DNA of 64,000 nucleotides from JBBDSU01 sp040904825 (GTDB lineage: Bacteria > Actinomycetota > Nitriliruptoria > Nitriliruptorales > Nitriliruptoraceae): the NCBI GenBank assembly GCA_040904825.1, contig JBBDSU010000002.1:1-64000 (forward strand). Reading direction: 5' to 3'. The notes beneath the pieces were generated by a model. It searched no databases and was not told the DNA's origin. It saw nothing but the letters and a program-made list of their open reading frames with translations. Made by a program: the position numbers and the translations under genes. Below, in pieces: positions 1 through 7,949 of this stretch (positions are counted from its first letter, which is position 1; every line of letters begins with the position of its first letter).

Positions 1-1040
1 CTGCCATGGACGCCGCCGGATTTAGCGTCGAGCACGGAACCTGCGACCTAGAAACTGCCGTGCTTGCCGAGTTCGGGTCAGGACCGCTGACCATCGGCAT
101 TTGCGCTGAGTACGACGCGCTGCCTGGGGTCGGGCACGCATGCGGGCACAACATCATCGCCGCAGCGGGTGTGGGCGCAGCTATCGCGCTGGCGCCGCTT
201 GCTGACGAACTCGACATCACCATTCGGCTGCTTGGGACTCCTGCCGAAGAAGGTGGCGGCGGCAAGATCTACATGATGGACCGCGGCGCATTCGATGGGC
301 TTCACGCCGCGATCATGGTGCACCCTGCCCCTTACGACGCGCCCTACATGCCGGCTCTGGCTGTCCAACACTTCACCGTGTCCTACGAGGGTCGCTCCGC
401 CCACGCATCGGCATCACCTCACCTCGGCATCAACGCCGCCGATGCACTGACCGTCGCACAAGTCGCCATCGGATTGCTGCGCCAGCACATCCTGCCGACA
501 GACCGCGTCCACGGCATCATCACCGACGGTGGTGACGCCCCCAACGTGGTTCCCTCGCACGCCGGAGGGAGCTGGTACGTACGGGCGGCGACCATCGACG
601 GGCTGTCCGACATCAAGCCGAAGATTCATCGCTGCTTCGAAGCTGGAGCGATAGCCACCGGCGCGAAATTGACGATCGAAGAGGCCCGGCCCGCATACTC
701 CGAATTCCGCAACAGCGAGATCCTGTCCGACCTGTACGTCCAGTCCGCCCGCGAGCTTGGACGGGAATTTCCGGCCGACGGTTCCGCTGGACCCATGCAG
801 GCGTCTACCGATATGGGCAACGTGTCGTTGGCAATGCCCTCAATCCATCCACTCATCGGTATCGAGAGCGGAGGAGCCGTCAATCATCAACCCGAGTTCA
901 CCGCACACGCCATCAAGCCGTCAGCGGACCGCGCTGTTCGTGACGGGGCGATCGGGCTTGCACAGGCGGTGGTGACTGCGGCAACAACCCAGGCGATCCG
1001 CGACGAGTTGCTGTCGACCGCCTACCAGGCATCTGCCTGA
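1..1040 (+). CDS. M20-family amidohydrolase/peptidase, 5' end cut off by the window
   Basis: Zinc-dependent hydrolase of the M20 family, closest in look to the M20D amidohydrolases (aminobenzoyl-glutamate or N-acyl amino acid hydrolases). Counting from the first ATG at 6, EYDALPG is at about residue 35 and the metal motif GHACGHN at 43-49. The catalytic PAEEGGGG lies near 79-86 and a metal-binding MVHP near 104. The dimerisation domain follows (GRSAHASASP) and the late metal His is probably in GAVNHQPEF. About 345 residues are visible while the family usually has 390-440, and the frame is open to base 1, so some 50 N-terminal residues lie outside the window. The substrate cannot be told. A dehydrogenase gene follows after 21 bases, so the two are probably co-transcribed. 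Confidence 0.85.
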   Translation, partial: AMDAAGFSVEHGTCDLETAVLAEFGSGPLTIGICAEYDALPGVGHACGHNIIAAAGVGAAIALAPLADELDITIRLLGTPAEEGGGGKIYMMDRGAFDGLHAAIMVHPAPYDAPYMPALAVQHFTVSYEGRSAHASASPHLGINAADALTVAQVAIGLLRQHILPTDRVHGIITDGGDAPNVVPSHAGGSWYVRAATIDGLSDIKPKIHRCFEAGAIATGAKLTIEEARPAYSEFRNSEILSDLYVQSARELGREFPADGSAGPMQASTDMGNVSLAMPSIHPLIGIESGGAVNHQPEFTAHAIKPSADRAVRDGAIGLAQAVVTAATTQAIRDELLSTAYQASA

Positions 1041-1061
1041 CCTTCGACCGAGGAGGAGTAA

Positions 1062-1982
1062 GTGGGTTCCGTTCGTTGTGCGATCATCCCCGCAGGAAAG
1101 GGCTACCACTCGCACGTGGAGCCGGCTGCAGTGGCTGCCGGCGCAGAGTTGGTCGATCCGCTTGAAGCAGAAGCGATCATCTGGACGGATCCCCACGGTC
1201 CCGGTGAGCTTCCCGAAATCTTGGCGAAGAACCCGCATATCCGGTGGGTCCAGTTGCCGTTCGCAGGCATCGAGCCGTTCATTCACTTCCTTGACCGTGA
1301 TCGTCTGTGGACGTGCGCCAAGGGTGTGTTCGCCGAGCCCGTCGCGGAGCACGCGCTGGGCATGGCGATCGCCGGGATGCGAGGCAGCATTCACTATGCC
1401 CGCCAGACGACATGGTCGGCTCCCGTTGGCCGACGCCTGACCAACGGCAAGGTGACCGTTCTCGGTGGCGGTGGGATCACCGAAAGCCTCGTGCGGATGC
1501 TCACCCCGTTCAATGTGACCATCACGGTCGTCCGCAAGCACTCCGAGGCGATGGATGGCGTGCACAGAGTCGTGGCAACGAACCAACTTCACGACGCCCT
1601 GGCAGATGCCGACCTCGTGTTCGTGGCACTCGCGCTCACACCCGAGACTCGACACATCATCGACGCCGCAGCGCTCAACGCGATGCCAGACCACACCTGG
1701 ATCGTCAACGTCGCCCGCGGTGGGCACGTCGACCATGAGGCGCTCATCGCGGCGCTGGATGCTGGCACAATCGGTGGTGCGTGCCTTGATGTAACCGACC
1801 CAGAACCACTTCCGGACGGCCATCCGTTGTGGTCCTACGACAATGTGCTCATCACTCCGCACATCGCCAACACACCAGCGATGGGCCGTGAGCTGCTCGC
1901 CGAACGCGTGGCCGAAAACGTGCGCCGGTTCGCCGCTGGCGAACAACTCCTTGGACCTGTCGACGTCGAACTGGGCTATTGA
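1062..1982 (+). CDS. D-2-hydroxyacid dehydrogenase family protein
   Basis: NAD(P)-dependent oxidoreductase of the D-isomer-specific 2-hydroxyacid dehydrogenase family. The GTG start at 1062 is chosen because AGGAGGAG lies at 1051-1058. The Rossmann glycine loop appears as VTVLGGGG near residue 130, with last glycines that differ from the classic GxGxxG. The catalytic Arg is in NVARGGH near 216, the Glu is probably in DPEPLPDGHPLW, and the catalytic His is in ITPHIAN near 265. At 306 residues it is close to the shorter glyoxylate/hydroxypyruvate reductase-like members. The substrate is unknown. The upstream amidohydrolase and downstream YbaK gene run the same way with almost no spacing, so it is probably the middle gene of an operon. 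Confidence 0.85.
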   Translation: MGSVRCAIIPAGKGYHSHVEPAAVAAGAELVDPLEAEAIIWTDPHGPGELPEILAKNPHIRWVQLPFAGIEPFIHFLDRDRLWTCAKGVFAEPVAEHALGMAIAGMRGSIHYARQTTWSAPVGRRLTNGKVTVLGGGGITESLVRMLTPFNVTITVVRKHSEAMDGVHRVVATNQLHDALADADLVFVALALTPETRHIIDAAALNAMPDHTWIVNVARGGHVDHEALIAALDAGTIGGACLDVTDPEPLPDGHPLWSYDNVLITPHIANTPAMGRELLAERVAENVRRFAAGEQLLGPVDVELGY

Positions 1983-2005
1983 TCCGAGCCCTTCGGAGGG
2001 CAACC

Positions 2006-2530
2006 TTGGCTGCCGACGATCACACCGATGATGAGGCCAACAGACTCATCGAACAGCAAGTGCTCGCGGCGGTTTCGGCGACCGGGCAACCCTTCGACGT
2101 GATCGATGTCGATCCATCGCTGGCAGATACCGCCGAATTCTGCGCTCACTACGGCTATCCGCTCAACACATCAGGCAACTGCATCCTGGTCGCATCACGT
2201 GACGACGAACCTGTGATGGCCGCATGCCTGGCGCTCGCCACGACAAAGCTCGACGTCAACAAGCGGGTGCGGAAATTGCTGGGCGTCCGGAAGCTGTCGT
2301 TCGCGCCTGCCGACCTGACCAAACGCGTGACGGGCATGGAGATCGGCGGGGTGACCCCTTTTAGCCTTCCGACCGAGTTGCCGATCTGGGTCGACGCAAG
2401 GATCGCCGACCTTGACCGTGTCATCGTCGGCGGAGGGAGCCGATCGATCAAGCTGTCGGTTCCGCCCTCGGCGTTGTCAGCAATCGGCGCAGACTTCATC
2501 GACGATCTGGCAGTCGACCTCGACAGCTAG
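2006..2530 (+). CDS. YbaK/ProX-type aminoacyl-tRNA deacylase family protein
   Basis: Editing-domain protein of the YbaK/EbsC family. Known members hydrolyse mischarged tRNAs such as Cys-tRNA(Pro) or Ala-tRNA(Pro) in the cytoplasm. Family landmarks are the KLDVNKRVRKLLG segment, followed by RKLSFAPADL, the glycine-rich GGVTPFSLP and LPIWVDARI. The TTG start at 2006 is preferred because GGAGGG lies five bases upstream (1995-2000). A longer reading from TTG at 1979 would overlap the previous stop and lacks this site. The protein is then 174 residues, usual for the family. It is the last gene of the plus-strand trio, and its tRNA specificity cannot be read from sequence. Confidence 0.85.
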   Translation: MAADDHTDDEANRLIEQQVLAAVSATGQPFDVIDVDPSLADTAEFCAHYGYPLNTSGNCILVASRDDEPVMAACLALATTKLDVNKRVRKLLGVRKLSFAPADLTKRVTGMEIGGVTPFSLPTELPIWVDARIADLDRVIVGGGSRSIKLSVPPSALSAIGADFIDDLAVDLDS

Positions 2531-2613
2531 CCGGCTCCAGTGAATGCGGGGCCGGTCGCGGGGTCGCACCCGACGAATCCACCGTGGAACGCAGCGAATG
2601 CGAGGCCGAACGG

Positions 2614-2674
2614 GGTGAACCCGCGGTCGAACTAAAAAGCAGCGCGTCTAACGCGGTGAATCCGCGGTCGAATC
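2614..2674. repeat. Pair of 20-bp imperfect direct repeats in the 2531-2803 spacer
   Basis: GGTGAACCCGCGGTCGAACT at 2614-2633 recurs as GGTGAATCCGCGGTCGAATC at 2655-2674, with 17 of 20 bases the same. The surrounding spacer also holds the related words GAATGCGGGGCC and GAATGCGAGGCC. There is no coding potential here that I can support. The function is unknown. Confidence 0.6.
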
Positions 2675-2755
2675 AAGAGGCAGAGCGGTCGATCTGAAGT
2701 GGACCCAATCTGCTTGAGGTCACTCGGAGGCGGCTCTGCAGTCATGCAGGCCCAC

Positions 2756-2793
2756 CCGACGGCCCCTCGGCCGGTTGACCGAGGGGCCGTCGG
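2756..2793 (-). terminator. Strong hairpin after the small membrane protein gene
   Basis: A perfect 15-bp inverted repeat, CCGACGGCCCCTCGG at 2756-2770 and its complement at 2779-2793, encloses an 8-base loop. It starts 10 bases beyond the stop of the minus-strand gene at 2804-3526, so it is probably its terminator. No T-run follows, as is common for GC-rich actinobacterial terminators. It could also serve the plus-strand gene ending at 2530, though it is 226 bases away. Confidence 0.7.
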
Positions 2794-2803
2794 GCCAACG
2801 TGC

Positions 2804-3526
2804 TCAGGCCGAAGGCCCGCCCATTGGAGGTTGACCTGTCGGTGGTTGACCTGTCGGAGATTGACTCGTCGAGGATTGCCGTTCCGGCGGGTTCAGATAC
2901 CGCGACCACCACTTCTTGGCGGTGTCGATGCCTCCCACCCCGAACGCGATTGCGAATGCGACGACGGCGCCAGCGACAACGATCTTCACCAGGTCTTCCG
3001 CGAAGGTGATGTTGAGCACCTCCAGTGCAGCCAGCGCACCAAAAATGATCACACCTGCTCGGACAACCCCGGGAAGCCATTCGACGTTGCGCGCTCGCGC
3101 ATACGGGGAAATGAGGTCACTCACCCAGCTGGCAACAGCTGCGGCGATAAGCACGATGGCAGCAGCGACGAGTACAACCGGGATCCACGCCAGGAAGCGC
3201 TGGAGGATGTCGACGATCGTGAAGAGTTGCAGGATGTCGAACACGATGATCCACAGCACGATGAACAGCACTGCATACACAATCGTTCCGACCATCTGCG
3301 CAGGCGATCTACCCGACGGTTCAGTCGCCGAGGTCAATCCCGCTCGATCGAAGACCGCACGCACAGGCGCGAGATCCAGCAATTTGACGATGATGCGGCG
3401 AATGAACCCGAGCACGAAACGCCCGACGATCAGCACCACCAGCGCCAACAAGATCCGAGGCACCCATTCGACGGCGGTGACTGCCATCGCCTGGAGCGCA
3501 TCCACAATGTCATCCCAGAGTTGCAT
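2804..3526 (-). CDS. Small membrane protein with conserved TM-helix repeats (mechanosensitive-channel-like)
   Basis: Integral membrane protein of 240 residues that resembles the conserved TM helix proteins related to small mechanosensitive channels. It has an amphipathic start (LWDDIVDALQAM), then hydrophobic stretches near residues 21-45, 80-105, 115-140 and 155-205. The last one has the glycine-rich AIAFGVGG typical of the pore-lining helix region, but there is no beta/soluble MscS domain after it. The C-terminal 20 residues are a Pro/Gln/Ser tail with repeated PTGQP. The ATG start has AAAGGGA upstream. It stands alone, with a strong hairpin behind it. A channel role is inference from the family. 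Confidence 0.7.
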   Translation of the reverse strand: MQLWDDIVDALQAMAVTAVEWVPRILLALVVLIVGRFVLGFIRRIIVKLLDLAPVRAVFDRAGLTSATEPSGRSPAQMVGTIVYAVLFIVLWIIVFDILQLFTIVDILQRFLAWIPVVLVAAAIVLIAAAVASWVSDLISPYARARNVEWLPGVVRAGVIIFGALAALEVLNITFAEDLVKIVVAGAVVAFAIAFGVGGIDTAKKWWSRYLNPPERQSSTSQSPTGQPPTGQPPMGGPSA

Positions 3527-4026
3527 GATCCATCCCTTTCATCGACGTAAGGTCAAACTCAACCCTAGTGGCCTGATATCCACGATGCAGGGATGCGCGG
3601 GCGTCCCAAGGCGGATGTAGGTCATTTGTCCGAGACTGGCTCTGGAGTCAGCCCCGGCAAAACAATGGAGCTACACACCAATCACCACGAGGAATCCGGA
3701 ACACATTTCGATCAAGGATTCCTATCGGCCTCTCCGGCCACACGGGCGTGTGAGCTATGGACGCCTCAGTGCTCCTTCCGAGCTGGCCGTGTGCCTCCGC
3801 GCCCCCGCGAGTATGGACTATGGCGAGGGACTCGTTCGCCTCCTCAACGTCGGTGTCTCCGCTCACTTATGCGCGTTGGCTATGGTCCGGACCGGCTTGT
3901 CGAAGGGCGACGGATGGCGCGGGACAAAGCAGTGGATGACTCGTGGGCAATCTCGACCCACAACCCCCGTCGCGAGTTCGTCACCGGCAAAGGGATTCGT
4001 CGCCACGCAGTATCCACAGATGCAGA
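3527..4026. other. Gene-free spacer
   Basis: About 500 bases with no coding frame I can support. The open frames here have no start site with a ribosome binding site and show actinobacterially unlikely, Arg/Ser-rich translations. The only recognisable signal is at the downstream edge, the LexA box and promoter at 4027-4057. Confidence 0.5.
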
Positions 4027-4057
4027 TTGAAAGGCTTGTTTGTCGAACGTATGTTCG
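4027..4057 (+). promoter_or_regulatory. Promoter with overlapping LexA (SOS) box
   Basis: CGAACGTATGTTCG at 4044-4057 fits the Gram-positive/actinobacterial LexA consensus GAAC-RNRY-GTTC exactly. TTGAAA at 4027-4032, a 17-base spacer and TATGTT at 4050-4055 form a sigma-70-type promoter, so the LexA box covers the -10 element. This arrangement should give repression by LexA and induction after DNA damage. The first gene downstream is the HNH gene at 4185. The box is seen directly and the regulation is inferred. Confidence 0.8.
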
Positions 4058-4184
4058 TTACACTGACTGTCAGTGGGATTAGGCGCCGGGCTGGGAACAA
4101 GCGCCGCGCACTGAACGAGCGCACCACATCGCGGTCCGGCCAACGGTTGGGCCACGCGGAGACGCTGACGACCAGGGGCATGGG

Positions 4185-5894
4185 ATGGCAGCATTGATTG
4201 AGGGCGACCGCCGAGGTGGTCACGCCGTCGTTGCCGAAGTGTTGTCGTGCCTGTCAACGGATATCGATGCCTTGACCGCCGAAGGTCCTGACGAACTGGA
4301 AACGGCCACCTGCGAGGACGTGCTCAAGCAGGTCGAGCGTGCGATGCGGCGCCTATCGACGTTCCAAACGCGCCTCGTCGGCGCAATCACCGAGCGAAAA
4401 GCGCAGGCAGCAGCCCAAGCAGCCGAGGCCGCAGGTAGGTCGACGGGGGTTGCGATCAATAGGGCACGACGCGCCGTCGAGGACTTCCTGTCGGACCAAC
4501 TCGGGATGGCGCCGACCGACGCACGCGCCGCGACGATCGACGGTCAGCGGCGAGGCGAGCACCGAGAACTCGACCAGGCCCGTGACGCCGGTGACGTCGG
4601 TCCCCGCCAGGCACGGCTCGTCGCCGACTTTCTTGACAAGTTGAGGACCAGCAGCTCTGCGCAATTGACCGAAGACGAACTCGACGATGTGCGGATACAG
4701 GCGATCAAACAGGCCTCCCGACATGACCCTGTCGAGCTGGGTCGGTGGCTGCGCCGTCGACTGGGCCAGATCGATCCACGTCGCGCCGAACTCGACGAAT
4801 CCACTAGGCGCAGGAACCGTACGGCTGGCTTCACCACCACCGACGACGGTATGTGGCGCCTGTCAGCCACCTTGTCGGGCCTCGACGCGGGAATCGCCAC
4901 ACAGGCCATCGAACGTTTTCGCGTGCCCGACACCGCCGCTATACCGGAAGAACAGCGCCGCTCACCGGGTCAGGTGACAGCTGACGCCTTCGTTCAAATG
5001 TGCCGCACCGCGCTAGAGACTGATGACACCCGGGCAACCCGAGCTGGCGTGCGGCCGCACGTCGTTGTCACGATCGACTACCAGACGCTGCTTGACCGCG
5101 AGGGCATCGCCGAGATCGAGCGTGTAGGTCCCGTCCCATTCGGCGAGGTCCGCCGGCTGCTTGCTGACGCTGGCGTTGCCCGGCTGCTCGTCGACCCCGA
5201 CGGGCTACCGGTCGAAGCCGGGCCCGAGGTACGCACCGTGCCAGCCGCGCTACGGCGTGCAATTGTCTTGCGTGACCAAGGCTGTATCGCCCGAAGCTGC
5301 TCGATCCCCGCCCGCTGGTGCCAAGTTGCTCACCTGGCTCAACCGTTCCACCAGGACGGACAATTGTCGCCCGATAACGCCGCTCTCATGTGCCATCACC
5401 ACCACAGACAGTTCGACTTGCACGGCTGGCGGATTCAGTGGCACGCATCTCAACCTCGACTGGTTCCGCCACTCGCTCGCGCTGGCAGTCGAAACGTGGA
5501 GCATTCCGATCCACCGTGTGCTGATGAGCTCCCGTCCGCAGAAACACCGGCGGCTGCATCAGGCAAGGATCCGACTGTACTGCCGACTCAAAGCGCGACT
5601 CCGGGAGACCATCGGCCGCACGGACCACCAGATCCAATGTGCGATCCAACATGCGATCCAACATCCGAAACCTCGTACCCGTCGCGGCCGCCGCAGTCGG
5701 AAACTCACCAGTTGCCGCTGCTCGCTCAAGAATCGCGCGGGCGTTGGGACCCGAAGTCGAGTTCACCTCAACGCGAGCATGACCTAGCGACCGGGACAAG
5801 AGCCCGACCAGTCTCGGCTGCTTCGCCTCGGAGCGAAGTGAATCCTCAGCCTGTGGGGACCAAAGGCCGCCATTCGGCGCGCGTCTGTTCGTAG
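4185..5894 (+). CDS. DUF222/13E12-type HNH endonuclease domain protein
   Basis: Protein of 569 residues in the actinobacterial DUF222-HNH (13E12 repeat) family. The N-terminal two thirds are the helical DUF222 region (ARAATIDGQRRGEHRELDQA). The HNH core lies at about residues 352-412: RRAIVLRDQGC, then CQVAHLAQPFHQDG and NAALMCHHHHRQFDLHGW, with zinc-type Cys and catalytic His positions kept. The last 150 residues are a Pro/Ser/Thr-rich tail with a short DPMCDPTCDPTS repeat. Known relatives include mycobacterial 13E12 proteins, some of which are SOS-induced. Here a LexA box sits 128 bases before the ATG. The 3' end overlaps the convergent leuD by 49 bases. The exact DNA substrate and role are unknown. 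Confidence 0.85.
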   Translation: MAALIEGDRRGGHAVVAEVLSCLSTDIDALTAEGPDELETATCEDVLKQVERAMRRLSTFQTRLVGAITERKAQAAAQAAEAAGRSTGVAINRARRAVEDFLSDQLGMAPTDARAATIDGQRRGEHRELDQARDAGDVGPRQARLVADFLDKLRTSSSAQLTEDELDDVRIQAIKQASRHDPVELGRWLRRRLGQIDPRRAELDESTRRRNRTAGFTTTDDGMWRLSATLSGLDAGIATQAIERFRVPDTAAIPEEQRRSPGQVTADAFVQMCRTALETDDTRATRAGVRPHVVVTIDYQTLLDREGIAEIERVGPVPFGEVRRLLADAGVARLLVDPDGLPVEAGPEVRTVPAALRRAIVLRDQGCIARSCSIPARWCQVAHLAQPFHQDGQLSPDNAALMCHHHHRQFDLHGWRIQWHASQPRLVPPLARAGSRNVEHSDPPCADELPSAETPAAASGKDPTVLPTQSATPGDHRPHGPPDPMCDPTCDPTSETSYPSRPPQSETHQLPLLAQESRGRWDPKSSSPQREHDLATGTRARPVSAASPRSEVNPQPVGTKGRHSARVCS

Positions 5895-6475
5895 GCGGTG
5901 ATGTCAGTCTCGTGGGCCAAAGTCAGCGCAATGTCATCGAGACCGTTTACGAGGCAATGCTTGGTGTGCTCGTCGATGTCGAATCGCTCATCGATCGGGC
6001 CGTGACCAGCGACTTCAGGCATCGAGACTCGTTGTGACGGCAGATCGACGGTGATCTGCACCGACGGGTCAGCTGCGATGGCGGCATGCATCGTGCGCAA
6101 CACGTCGTCGGACACTTCGACGCACACGACACCGACCTTCCCGCAGTTGGTACGGAAGATGTCGGCAAACGAGGACGCGATGACCACTTTGAAGCCGGAA
6201 TCCTCCAGCGCCCAGGCAGCATGCTCCCGTGACGACCCGCATCCGAAGTTGCGGCCGGTCACCAAAATTTCGGCACCATCATGTTCAGGCTTGTTCATGG
6301 CGAAGTCGGCGATCGGCGTGCCGTCCTCGTTGTAGCGCCACTCTGAGAACGCGAACGGCCCGTAGCCCGACCGTTCGATGCGCTTGAGATACTGCTTAGG
6401 AATGATCTGGTCGGTGTCCACGTCGTTGGCATCAATCGGACATGCGTTGCTGGTCACCAGGCTGACTGCTTGCAT
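5846..6475 (-). CDS. leuD: 3-isopropylmalate dehydratase small subunit
   Basis: Small (swivel-domain) subunit of isopropylmalate isomerase, which with LeuC converts 2- to 3-isopropylmalate in leucine synthesis. VDTDQIIPKQYL lies near residue 20, and the family motif NFGCGSSREHAAWAL near 78-92. The ATG at 6475 overlaps the leuC stop in a TGATG. GGAGGTG, placed inside the end of leuC, serves as ribosome binding site, so the two subunits are translationally coupled. A TTG one codon earlier is possible. With 209 residues it has the normal length. Its 3' end overlaps the convergent HNH gene by 49 bases. Confidence 0.95.
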   Translation of the reverse strand: MQAVSLVTSNACPIDANDVDTDQIIPKQYLKRIERSGYGPFAFSEWRYNEDGTPIADFAMNKPEHDGAEILVTGRNFGCGSSREHAAWALEDSGFKVVIASSFADIFRTNCGKVGVVCVEVSDDVLRTMHAAIAADPSVQITVDLPSQRVSMPEVAGHGPIDERFDIDEHTKHCLVNGLDDIALTLAHETDITAYEQTRAEWRPLVPTG

Positions 6476-7914
6476 CAACGCACCTCCTGCGCAGTGGCGG
6501 ACACTTCTTCACGGGCATCAACGAACCGCCCATGGATTGCCGCGGCAGCGGCCATCGCAGGCGAGACCAAGTGGGTGCGGCCCTTGAATCCCTGCCGCCC
6601 CTCAAAGTTGCGATTCGAGGTCGAAGCGCAACGCTCGCCGGGAGCAAGCTGGTCAGGGTTCATGCCCAAACACATCGAACAACCGGGTTCGCGCCAATCG
6701 AACCCAGCGTCAATCAGGATCTGGTCGATGCCTTCCGTTTCAGCGGCAACCTTGACCATCGCCGAGCCCGGTACGACCATCGCGCGGATGCCGTCAGCAA
6801 CTTTGTGACCCTTGACAATCTCGGCGACCGCACGCAGGTCCTCGATACGACCGTTCGTGCACGAACCGATGAACACGGTGTCGACCTCAATGTCGGTGAT
6901 CGCTTCACCACCGGCCAAGCCCATGTAGTCGAGCATTCGCGCCCACTGGCGCGAAGTCGGCTCGTCGGGTGCATCTTCGGCACGCGGGACATTGCCGGTC
7001 ACGGGCACCGACATCGCCGGTGTCGTACCCCAGGTCACTGTCGGGACAACCTTGGTCGCATCGATGGTGACGGTGCGGTCAAACACCGCGCCTTCATCCG
7101 TGACCAAGCTGCGCCATTCTTCGACGGCAGCATCCCAAGCATCACCCTTGGGCGCGAGCGGCTTGTCCTTCAAGTACGCGAACGTCGTCTCATCCGGAGC
7201 AACCAGGCCGGCCCGTGCGCCACCTTCGATGCTCATGTTGCAGACCGTCATCCGGCCTTCCATCGACAAATTTCGGATGGCTTCACCGCGATACTCGATG
7301 ACTTGGCTGGTGCCTCCATCGACGCCGATGACACCGAGAATGTGCAGAATCAAGTCTTTGGCGACCGTGCCAGCCGGCAAAGATCCTTCAACCTCAATGG
7401 CGAGTGACTTGGGCTTGCGCTGGGGCAAGGTCTGGGTCGCGAGCACATGCTCGACCTCAGACGTCCCAATACCGAACGCCAGCGCCCCGAAGGCGCCATG
7501 CGTCGCCGTGTGCGAATCACCGCACACGATCACGGCGCCGGGCTGCGTGAGGCCCAACTCCGGCCCGATGATGTGCACGATGCCTTGGTTGCGGCTGCCC
7601 ATCTCGAAAAGCTTGACACCGAACTCTTCACAGTTGGCCCGTAACGCCTCCATCTGCGCGACCGACAACTCATCGGCGATCGGCAGCGCGCCGGACACCT
7701 GACGAGGGTCGGTTGGCACGTTGTGATCCATCGTCGCCAGCGTCAAGTCAGGCCGCCGTACCTTCCGTCCTGCAAGGCGCAGGCCTTCGAAAGCCTGCGG
7801 CGAAGTCACCTCGTGGACGAGATGCAGGTCGACATAGAGAAGATCTGGCACCCCCTCTTCTGAACGCACAACACTGCGTTCCCAGATCTTGTCAATAATG
7901 GTCTTGGGCGTCAT
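6475..7914 (-). CDS. leuC: 3-isopropylmalate dehydratase large subunit
   Basis: Large, [4Fe-4S]-carrying subunit of isopropylmalate isomerase in leucine synthesis. The family block VCGDSHTATHGAFGALAFG is present. Cluster ligands are visible in GSCTNGR and in GCSMCLGMNPD. The protein ends with NRNFEGRQG and the typical LVSPAMAAAAAIHG. At 479 residues it is full length. The ATG has GAGGAG about nine bases upstream. It follows leuA by 35 bases and overlaps leuD by one base, so leuA-leuC-leuD is one operon under the leuA leader. Confidence 0.96.
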   Translation of the reverse strand: MTPKTIIDKIWERSVVRSEEGVPDLLYVDLHLVHEVTSPQAFEGLRLAGRKVRRPDLTLATMDHNVPTDPRQVSGALPIADELSVAQMEALRANCEEFGVKLFEMGSRNQGIVHIIGPELGLTQPGAVIVCGDSHTATHGAFGALAFGIGTSEVEHVLATQTLPQRKPKSLAIEVEGSLPAGTVAKDLILHILGVIGVDGGTSQVIEYRGEAIRNLSMEGRMTVCNMSIEGGARAGLVAPDETTFAYLKDKPLAPKGDAWDAAVEEWRSLVTDEGAVFDRTVTIDATKVVPTVTWGTTPAMSVPVTGNVPRAEDAPDEPTSRQWARMLDYMGLAGGEAITDIEVDTVFIGSCTNGRIEDLRAVAEIVKGHKVADGIRAMVVPGSAMVKVAAETEGIDQILIDAGFDWREPGCSMCLGMNPDQLAPGERCASTSNRNFEGRQGFKGRTHLVSPAMAAAAAIHGRFVDAREEVSATAQEVR

Positions 7915-7949
7915 CTAGAGCATCTCCTCGGCCAGCGGCCGGGTCAAGT

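Noticed and set aside
921..2003. Open frame of 360 codons on the minus strand
   Set aside because: Antisense to the hydroxyacid dehydrogenase gene, which has clear family motifs and a strong ribosome site.
2699..3550. Open frame of 283 codons on the plus strand
   Set aside because: Antisense to the membrane protein gene. The translation is full of Arg, Asp and His with no hydrophobic core.
3593..4030. Possible 145-residue protein in the spacer before the HNH gene
   Set aside because: No ribosome site, poor composition, no recognisable motif, and it ends at the SOS promoter.
6475..6478. TTG start of leuD one codon earlier
   Set aside because: The ATG at 6475 gives a TGATG overlap with leuC and a well-placed GGAGGTG, so it is preferred.
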